Shown piece by piece: positions 55,704 through 64,000 of a stretch of DNA of 64,000 nucleotides. Source of the DNA: Engraulis encrasicolus (Eukaryota; Chordata; Actinopteri; Clupeiformes; Engraulidae). The stretch spans positions 17,535,057 to 17,599,056 of the forward strand of contig NC_085878.1 of assembly GCF_034702125.1 (NCBI RefSeq). The letters run 5' to 3'. Under the pieces are notes generated by a model. It was not told the DNA's origin, searched no databases, and worked only from the letters and a program-made list of their open reading frames with translations. Numbering within the stretch: position 1 is the first letter of the stretch; every line of letters starts with the position of its first letter. Made by a program: the position numbers and the translations under genes.

Positions 55704-58700
55704 CTACACACACACAGAGCAAAGAAATATCATTAGGGGGGAAAAAAACCCTGAAATGCATGGAACATTCATGGTTCAATTAATTACCAAAAAACCCAAA
55801 CACACATCTGACGGCAAGAAACCTTAGAAAGGAACTTCTAGTTTTAAACTTGTGACATAAAGAACAATGCGAGAGATAGACAAGAAACCACACAAACGGG
55901 CTTGACAGAACAAACGTGGACTTACATCGTCAATAAAGTTCCCAATGTCTTCAGGGTTTGCAGGCCGAGGTTTGTACTGGTACTGTGGTGCGGGCATGAA
56001 GGTGGGGATGACGTCGTTCCTGAACACATCAGGTCTGTTGTCCAAGCCCCTGTGCAGCACACTCAAGTCATAGTCCTGGGAAACAAAAACAGAAACACCA
56101 GTCAGCTTCCCATGCGCCGATGAGTGAGGAAGCACGTCTGAACAGCTCTGTGTTTGTAGTTGTCTTTCGTCTATTTTATATTTTCTTAACTTTCTAATGC
56201 ATGTACGTAAACTGTTGCAAGGCTGATTGTACTCAAGCCTGTGCTATATGTTTATTGTGCAATAATGTGTATAGGTTTTTGTGTATTTTGTATTTATGTA
56301 AGCTGACAGACACATAAAATTTCCTTCAAGATTAATAAAAGAACTTCTCTACTGCGAGAACAATGATGTTGCATCATACTGTAGATGTCCGAACGCGAGC
56401 ACAGTTCCAGGAATCTACACACTCATCTTTGTGGTCTTTCATCCATTTCCATTTAAGCACAACTGCAGCTGGTGACTAACTCTAAACTACTTGTATATGC
56501 ACTACGCTCATCCTCCCATGATCAAGTATAGGCATCCTTTATGCTACCATCAGCAATCTGGCCACTGGGTAAGTCCACATTGTCTCACCAAATGGGAAAT
56601 TTAAACAGAAGGTGTGGTCACTGGTCACTAATGGAAAATGACTCCCCTGGTGCCTGCCTTGTGTGGATCTGTTTTTCCGCAGCCTACAAATGATGCCTTT
56701 CACAGATATGAAGCACTTTGGAGATCATCACAGATGCAACAACAACATGCGAGGGGACAACACCCCCCCCCCCATTTCCTAGACTATAAGGAGCTGCCTT
56801 TCGGTTTGTGACAAGACAGTCAAATCAACATTGAAGAACAATCCTCATCAGAATGATCTGAATTAGAACTTCAAGCAAAGCAATGAGTACAAAGACATGA
56901 TTTAGAAATTGCATCACTTCTTCTGGCAAAAAAGACAAGCACCAGACTGGGAGATATTAAACTCTCTCTTAAATTTAGGCATGAGGCACATCAGTGTTCA
57001 CTGCTCTGTAGCTTTACATGATGGTAGCTTATTGTATGTTAGCGTGAATCTTCATCCAAAAGCCAGAAAGAATAATTTTAACTGTGACTGATCCATGTTT
57101 ACGCTTAATGACTATAATTGACTCTTGCCAGATGAATGGGTTCCACCTTGCTTCATGAAACATCCATGTGGAGCCATTTTTTTTTTATTAATCCTTGCAT
57201 GCGATTGGGGAAACACTTGTGACAGTTAAATGAGCTGCAACTGTAACTAAAATACAGCTATAGTTACAGAATCAATGCAGATGAGTGAGTCCATGCCACT
57301 GATGCAGAAACAACTTTTGCACATCACTTATTTTTCCTCCATTAGAGCCTCTCTCCACTAGGTTTAAAATATTGACTATCCTGCGATCCTGATTCATTCT
57401 ACTGCATGTTGGTCTGGGAACAAGGCGAATCCGAAGGTCGTTCGGACCCTTGATACTGACGATGTTGCCTGCCTCGCGTACATGCGCTTCTTCACCTGCG
57501 TGTTTTTTTCCACCCGGTAGCTACTTTAGCCTTTTTCCCCTGTAGCGCACTCTCCCGCTAACCTCCCCGGTTGGATTCACTCGACACTCGCTGAGAAATC
57601 AGATGCCCTTTGCATGACTAAAACCAGAACAAAATACGGAAGCTATATTCTACTGTAGCGTAAATGGACATTTCAAACCATTAACCGAAACAACATAATA
57701 CCGAACATGTGACGGTGTAACCAAGCTTTCGAATCTCTTGCTTTCTCACTAGGGCAGGGAAGCTGCGGAGTCAAATTATCAGGAAAAACAACTGAACCAA
57801 CTGTGAGGTGTGGGGTACCTGTTCACTAACCAACCATGCAGACTTCCACAGAGGGCACACTTCAGGATTTGGGAAGGGGGGAAAGTTCGGACACAACTCT
57901 CACACCTCTCTAGGAAACGTCTATCTGTGACTGATCGTCTGGACATCTTCATATAACCAAAAACGTTCTTGGAACTAAGAAATTTGGTATAACTGCCCGC
58001 CAGCCCAGCCGACCTAGAGACGCAGTTTTGCGCTCTTTCAAAAGTATGAAGGGCGGGACTTACATTGAGCTCGTTCTTGTTATTGGCTGTGCCGACAAAC
58101 AAATACTACTGTGATTGGTCAAATGTCATTGTCGGTGGTGGGATCTCTCCAGTAATTAACCATTACAACAGACTAGAGTGGGAGCTGTATGAACATTTCT
58201 GCGGTAGGGTCTACACTTTTCTCCTCGCTTGCCGAAAAGTGGCAAGTTTGCATGCCTGTCACAAGAATCAGGCGAGAGTCAGGCTATGATGACTACTTGG
58301 ATGGGGCAAATTTATAGTCAAAGCAAGACATTGATGAGCAATTTTTGATGTTTTTTATTTTTAATTTATGATGACTACTTGGATGGGGCAAATTTATAGT
58401 CAAAGCAAGACATTGATGAGCAATTGTCTGCCAAATTGACAATACTCATGGCACGTTCCAGAGTGGAACTGTAGGTAGGTACCGTTACTAGGATGTTTCT
58501 CACATCCAACTCGCTGAAATGCATTGGAACACTTGTCAAAGCAGGATGTTCATGTCGAGAACTGGGGCGTTACTTACGAGCACTTGAGACAGCCGCATTA
58601 CGATAAGCTAATTTATAATTTCCTGGGAGCCAGAATCTCAGCAGTGTATTTCCTGTGAACTCTGTATCTGCAAGTGATGTATGCTATAAATTGGTCCTCG

Positions 58701-60265
58701 GTTGGAAGGTTCCTTTGGACAAAAGCGTCTGCCAAATGTAAATGTAAAAGTGGACAGACCTGGTCATCCTCTCCCCCGCCCTCCTCATCGTAGTAGTAGA
58801 TGTTGTCCCTGATATCCTCGTCCAGCAGCAGGGGCTCTTTCTTCACGTTGCTCCTCCTCCTCACGAACATGAGCAGGAGCAGGATCAGCACTGGGGAAAC
58901 ACAACACTTTTCTTTAAAAACACTTGTCACAAGAGCAATGAACAGGACAGAGCAATGGGTGGGCACTCCAGCTAAATGGGCCATCCCCATAGTTGGAGAA
59001 ATTCTACTTTTGCGTTGCAACACCTTATATTACTGCAGTGGTTCCCAAACTGCGTGTCTACACCCCTAAGGGCGTAGTGAAGGTACTGCAGGGGAGTTGC
59101 AGATAGAAGGGACTGTTTGGATAAAACCTTGAATATATGCTTTTATAACCTTTCCATACATTGTTAGTAACAATATTCACTTTATTGAGTCATAAATGCA
59201 TTTACCTTTCAGGTGATTTACATTCAATTTTAACAAAAACACATTTCTGCTTTGGAGAACGAGACGTGGGGGGGGGGGCTGCGAAAATATTCTTAGGTTT
59301 AAAAGGGGCTCGCAGCAGAAAAACTTTGGTTATCACTGTATAACGACAAGCATTTACTTTTTTACAAAACAATTTAGAACAAGCCAACATACAACTCATA
59401 CATCATTTTCCAAAACTTACAGAGCAAAGCCAGGATGGCTCCCAAGGTTCCGAGGATGACGGGAAGAGGCAGTCCAGCGGCACCTATCTGTCTGTTCTGG
59501 CAACTGACCTCTGCTCCCTTGCAGTCACACACCTGGGCGTCAATGATGCTCACCTGACTCAGGCCATGTGTGTCGCTAACACTTAACCTGATGCTGTACT
59601 TTGCTTCCTTCAACTTGGTCCTCATATTGAGTATAATGCCAGTTTCTGAAAAACAGAGAAATGTAATTGTTTTTTTAGTTTTTTTAACAGAACAGTGCAA
59701 CAACACAAAAAGCTACCAGACTATGTGTGAAATCAAAGTAAAAACTTGCCTGGTGAATATCAATGTGAGCAATAACAGGCGTGGGTGTACACCTTTACAA
59801 GCAACTTACTTGTGCCATTCATCTGTGCAGTCCAGTTAGCGGCAGAGTCCCCCTTCAGTGAAACATGGAAAGGGGCGCCATTGACTCCAGTGTCTTTGTC
59901 CGTTACCGAGAGCATGATTGGTTGGGGGTCTTCATTGCACACTTCCACACTCCTCTCCACAACAGCTGGTGCGTTGTCATTCACATCCTCCAGCTGAATC
60001 AACAGAGTCCCAGTACCAGTGGCAGGAATCATATCTGATCAGATAAAAAGGCCACGTTAACAACAAATAAAAAATGGGTTCCAGAACAAAGACATGTCAA
60101 GAGTGTAAAATCCTTTACATACAACTGTCCATTGCCAAAATGAGAGCCTTGTACTGCCCGTCCTTCACGAAGTGAGATTCACGGTCCATTGGAGCCTTTA
60201 CTTTAACCACGCCAGTGTCTTTTTCAACTTTCAGCCACCCAGCTGGATCACTGCCAATTTTGTAC
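55491..60265 (-). CDS. cdh1: E-cadherin (cdh1), 3' half: EC4 to complete cytoplasmic tail
   Basis: Six exons, all phase-compatible, covering about 360 residues: EC4 ([18 protein letters not shown]), EC5 ([21 protein letters not shown]), membrane segment [20 protein letters not shown], the p120-binding juxtamembrane stretch ([19 protein letters not shown]), and the beta-catenin-binding tail ([73 protein letters not shown]). Classical E-cadherin joins epithelial cells and anchors actin via p120, beta- and alpha-catenin. The 5' exons are not seen between 60266 and 64000, so intron 10 exceeds 3.7 kb. It is the most canonical member of the array. Confidence 0.92.
55926..56075 (-). CDS. cdh1: cdh1 exon 15, catenin-binding tail (absent from A and B)
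   Basis: 50 codons: [42 protein letters not shown]. No equivalent exists between exons 14 and 16 of paralogues A or B. Confidence 0.94.
56080..58284. other. cdh1 intron 14, no other gene seen
   Basis: Non-coding, with a poly-C run near 56763 and no clear exon. A CG-richer patch at 57430-58060 has no recognised function. Confidence 0.45.
58285..58425. repeat. 59 bp direct repeat, two copies
   Basis: TATGATGACTACTTGGATGG and the following 39 bases occur at 58285-58343 and again at 58367-58425 with no mismatch that I can see. Confidence 0.9.
58680..58749 (+). mobile_element. SINE tail relic next to cdh1 exon 14
   Basis: TTTGGACAAAAGCGTCTGCC then AAATGTAAATGTAAA, the usual fish SINE 3' tail, ending about 10 bases from the exon 14 donor. 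Confidence 0.5.
58760..58890 (-). CDS. cdh1: cdh1 exon 14, membrane segment and p120-binding region
   Basis: [20 protein letters not shown], then [23 protein letters not shown]; the p120-catenin core motif is intact. Confidence 0.93.
59036..59336. mobile_element. hAT-like MITE relic in cdh1 intron 13
   Basis: Left end CAGTGGTTCCCAAACTGCG; right end AACTTTGGTTATCACTG. A poly-G run lies at about 59262-59278. The target duplication is not clear. Confidence 0.45.
59421..59645 (-). CDS. cdh1: cdh1 exon 13, EC5 end and membrane segment
   Basis: [55 protein letters not shown]. Confidence 0.93.
59810..60034 (-). CDS. cdh1: cdh1 exon 12, EC4-EC5
   Basis: [20 protein letters not shown] ... [20 protein letters not shown] ... 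NWTAQMNGT. Confidence 0.93.
60123..60265 (-). CDS. cdh1: cdh1 exon 11, EC4
   Basis: [20 protein letters not shown] ... [20 protein letters not shown]; 143 bases as in the paralogues. Confidence 0.92.
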
Positions 60266-61024
60266 CTGCCGTGACAAAAAAAGAAAAAAAGAATCCAATT
60301 AACAGAAATAACAATCTTCCAGGCGCAACCCTACATCACATGAGAAAATGGTTCAACTTCATTTTAGGGTCCAGATTATGCTACATCTACATTTTGAGAT
60401 GGTGTGTTCCAGCATGTAACATTTTGTGTCGTCACAATAATAGTCAAGCTAATGCCATTATGCAACTATGTTTTTTGGTAATAACTGGAAGGTTATTGGT
60501 GCTTTTGCTTTCTACTTTTTAATGGCGAAATCCAAGCATGAATGTACAATTACTTAAAGAAGTTTTAATAGCTATGATTTATATTTCCAATTTTATTTGG
60601 GAAAATGTAAAAAAATAAAAAATAAAAGATGGATGACTGTATAGGCAAGTTTGCTGTTCTGGCAGTTTTTACCTATTCATCAATCCATTTAGAGGTAATC
60701 CAATAAAAACATTGGAAAAGGTGAGAATTGAGAGACTTGTGTTTACATTCAGTGTCTTAGGAAATATGATCTAAAAAAAGACATTGAATTGAAATATTTG
60801 AAAATAGATGGTGGTGGTAAATTTACACAAAAGATAACGCTAAAGCGGTGAATACACAGTTAAGTGTTGCCTTTGAATCCATACTTTACAAAGACAAAAG
60901 TTCTCAACATCCAGGTTTAGGCTGCTACTAATTAAACTTTTTACTGTAGACATTGGACAAGTAATTGACAGATTTCAGAAATGAAATGTGACAGAAAAAT
61001 GATTACATGTCAACAACAAAATAA

Positions 61025-61403
61025 TAGTGGTGTGCATTGGCACTGCCCTTACGATTCGATTACGATTCGGGAGGTAGCGATTCGATTCAATTCTACGATG
61101 CATTGCAATGCATTACATTTCTACTGAGAGCAAAGCTAATTTTTCATCAGTGGCGATGAGGCAATACAAGCAGTCAGATACTGAACAGCATTTCATTGGT
61201 CGTTTTCTGTATCAGTCTTACAGTTTTCAATGCTTAGAAGTACTTTTATTTATTTTAACATTGAATCGCTCCGGAAATATCCACGGAAGTAATTAAAACT
61301 TGAAAAAATATCCCGCATCGATTATGGCACTGGCCACATTGAATTCAACTGCCTTGCCCCGCATTGTGATGCATTGCCGAATCGATTATTGTTGACACCA
61401 CTA
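61025..61403. mobile_element. MITE rich in GATTCGA words, copy 2
   Basis: Ends TAGTGGTGTGCATTGGCAC and TTATTGTTGACACCACTA; inverted relative to the copy at 12054-12476 and diverged from it. Confidence 0.65.
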
Positions 61404-63344
61404 CAAAATAATGCCAATTATAATTTTCTAGTTATATTATTATTAGGGTACAGATCCAATGTTTTTCAATGAACCTTCCAAATTCACTTCTATTACCCAA
61501 CCTGGGCTAACATTCTCGAAACCTTCGTTGCTAACTAAGGTAGCAACTAACGACCCAGTTGCGACAAAACTGTTTCTGGAACACTTCGTTCGGACTTACA
61601 AAGTCCCAATGTTTACAAGTAATGTAGTTAGTCGTTCGTCCGATGTTGGTGCGAACGACTCAGGTGTTCCTGCAAAACGAAGTAGGGGCTGTTCGTTAGT
61701 ACTACTGCCGGATTTGGAACAAATAGCATGGTTAGCTAGTTCACCTTTGTTTTGGGAAGCACGTCACTCTTGCTCGTGGTTTGGGGCGGGTTCAGGCAGA
61801 GTTCAAGCAACATCGATCGATTACTGCCCTACACCAAATGTCTAGTCATGTTACGAACAGGGCTGAAAAAAACCCCACCAACACAATATTCAAATAGGGG
61901 ACAAAATATTGTCCAAATATAGTAGGAAATTATATGTTCCACTATCGTGCTTCACGAGCTCCGATCAATCAAAGCTGCGCCAAAAAAAGAACCGTTTGAT
62001 TACCATCGGGATTTGAACCCACACCAAAAGCAGCATCTCGCATGAATGCAGATTATTTCATTGCTCACATATCTCCACACATAACAAAGCCAATAGCACA
62101 TTTTGATTAAACTCCAACAAGCATAGGCTACATGGAAATACGTGTAGCCTATAAGTTGCCATTGCGAAATGCGCTGTTCACTAGGCCTATTATTTTTAAA
62201 AGGCACCAGTGTGCGGTGATCCTTCTTGTAGGCCTATTCCTTGCATTGTAGGCTATGCCTTAGTCCACAAGAACTCCAAACTACATCGTAGGCTACAACA
62301 AGTTCAAAAATGGACATTATGCAACTGCCCTAGTATGTTGAAATAGTGCGTAATGGAAAGGCACTCGGAAAGGCGAGCGTGATGACAAGAATATGACACT
62401 TCTTCGCGTTACTAGGTCTTATGTCATAGTATTCATATTCTTCTTTTCATTTCAATTCTACTATTGTAATACAAGTCTGTCACAAGCAGCCGGCCAATAG
62501 GCTACTGTTAAAGCAAATGTTGTTTCAGCAGTGAGCACACTCCAAATAGCGCCATGGCCCATGGCGCACGAAGTGCAGTGCAGTCGGGGGATCAGAAAAC
62601 AACACAGCGCATCGTGTCATTCTTTCTCTATCTGTGTCGTTTTGTGTTTTTGTAAAATACAGGTGAAAAGCAATTTGACTTGGCCTTAATGTGACTGCGT
62701 GCGTGGCTGCGAGGCAAAGACTCTCGGATGCCAGAGCTCCACAAGCGCGCCCAACAGCACGCGTGGATCAGCCACTTTACGCACACACAGAGGTTGGATA
62801 AACAGTTGCGCAGAGGAATAGGCACCTGCGCTTAATGTAGGCCTATCTTACTGAGGGAATCGAAATCTTGTCACACTGAAAATGCCTTCGCGCTTACCAT
62901 TCACCGCCCATTGCTCTTCATTGATGGTGATGTGTAGACCGACATTTGGTTACTGCATTTAATGGGGTGGATTTTGGGGATATGATTGTGTTAACAGGTC
63001 TTTTCCGACGTTGAAGGACTTTGAATGTGCCATGTTTACAGACATTAACGGCCCCTTCCATAGGTCCCTTCCTGCGCGTCTTTATGTACAACGGCAGTAA
63101 TGGCAGTTCCACCCATACGTTGCGCGTAAAGACGTGTGCAGACTGGAAAATTAAACATTCTGATATGTTTTATTAATTCTCAAGCGTAATTTCAGTTATC
63201 ATTTCAAGCAGCATTTAACTGCAATCTGCCTGGCCATGACCTGTTGAAAGTGTTGCGTTGCCCATGAGCGTGAGAATGACTTCGCTTGCCGTTCTGGAAA
63301 AAAGATGTGATGGGTGGTTATTACCGTATATAGCCTAGGGCAAT

Positions 63345-63442
63345 ATTCACAGGGGATTGAACTCACGCCTCCGATAAGGAAACGGCAAACGTGTATGGAA
63401 TTCCGACATTCTAACCACTCACCCACCAACCGTGCTTCCATA
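63345..63442 (-). mobile_element. tRNA-like SINE piece
   Basis: On the minus strand TTGGTGGGTGAGTGGTTAGA (A-box region) and GTGAGTTCAATCCCC (B box). Intervening spacing is larger than in a real tRNA gene. Confidence 0.5.
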
Positions 63443-64000
63443 TTAGTGGTAGGCTATAGCCTACAATATTAAACATTATATGCAAAATCTAAGTAAAAAT
63501 AATACATGGTGGATTGTAATGTCGCATTTGGTAACTGCAGTTGAAGAGGGGTGAAGTCGGGGACATGATTGTGTTGACAAAGATTTGTGGATTTTGATAG
63601 ATGAATGCCTGAATTTGACAGGCACTGTGTGGTACAGCGTCACTGCTTTGCGACAAATGCACCCGAGCTGAGGCGAGACACTCCGAGCATTTCCGAAAAC
63701 TTCATTGTGCGTCTGAACTTACTTGGTTGGAATTTCATCGCACTTACTTCGTACCTACATCGGACCACGTTGGTCTGAGGGTTTCGAGAAATCATAGTTG
63801 TTGTTAGTTAGTTTTGTGTCGGACTTCGTTCGTACTTACTTGGTCCGAAGGCTAATTTTGGTCGGATTCGAGAAATCCACCCCTGGTTTATTTGCCCGTG
63901 CCATCATACTGCTTGGCGGTGGCTTGATTTCCTGTGGTTTTACACAGGCGTTTTTGATGTTGTGTTTTGTTGAGATTACTTGTCAGCAGGTTCTTGATAA

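Larger units (their letters stand above)
60266..64000. other. presumed cdh1 intron 10, no exon seen
   Basis: No cadherin exon 10 homologue ([11 protein letters not shown]) in any frame. The stretch holds the MITE at 61025-61403, repeat-like TTCGTTCG blocks (61500-61700 and 63720-63880) and tRNA-like SINE pieces. Confidence 0.5.

Noticed and set aside
61459..61845. 128-codon plus-strand ORF
   Set aside because: Lies in repeat-like TTCGTTCG/AACGAA sequence similar to 63720-63880, with no known domain.

Overview
This looks like teleost fish nuclear DNA. The genes are split into short GT-AG exons, the intergenic DNA is AT-rich and crowded with fish-type repeats (tRNA-derived SINEs, hAT and Tc1 relics, fold-back MITEs, a DIRS retrotransposon), and long (GT)n and (GA)n microsatellites are common. 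The repeat mix resembles clupeiform-type fishes, but that is a weak guess.

All recognisable host genes lie on the minus strand. Reading 5' to 3' on that strand: (1) the 3' half of an E-cadherin gene (cdh1; six exons, 60265 to 55491; the 5' exons lie beyond the right edge); (2) a complete E-cadherin-like paralogue B (53082 to 45517, 15 exons, about 792 aa); (3) a complete E-cadherin-like paralogue A (29346 to 21293, 15 exons, about 798 aa); (4) the 5' end of a liprin-beta gene (ppfibp2-like; coding exons at 8432-8369 and 2800-2544, a possible 5' UTR exon near 14.7 kb, the remainder beyond the left edge).

The main biological point is the cadherin array. cdh1 keeps a normal cytoplasmic tail with a juxtamembrane p120-catenin motif (DEEGGGEDD) and a complete beta-catenin-binding C-terminus. 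A and B keep signal peptide, prodomain, furin site, five EC repeats and a membrane segment. Both, however, lack the exon encoding the first half of the catenin-binding tail, have an eroded p120 motif, and share an out-of-frame deletion in the last exon, so their tails end early. They look like catenin-uncoupled E-cadherin paralogues that diverged from cdh1 and then duplicated. Part of A and B is almost identical through introns (about 24.5-25.8 kb against 47.75-49.06 kb), which suggests gene conversion.

Mobile DNA has shaped these genes. A 1.44 kb inverted-repeat transposon sits exactly at a splice donor of B. A SINE sits in the last exon of B. A Helitron-like element with tandem AGGTCA half-sites lies in intron 13 of A. 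The space between A and B holds a Tc1-like fold-back element and a DIRS element (32478-38278) whose termini and internal complementary region are still intact although its reading frames are broken. The left 20 kb and the right 4 kb are mostly introns or intergenic DNA full of MITEs and palindromes.
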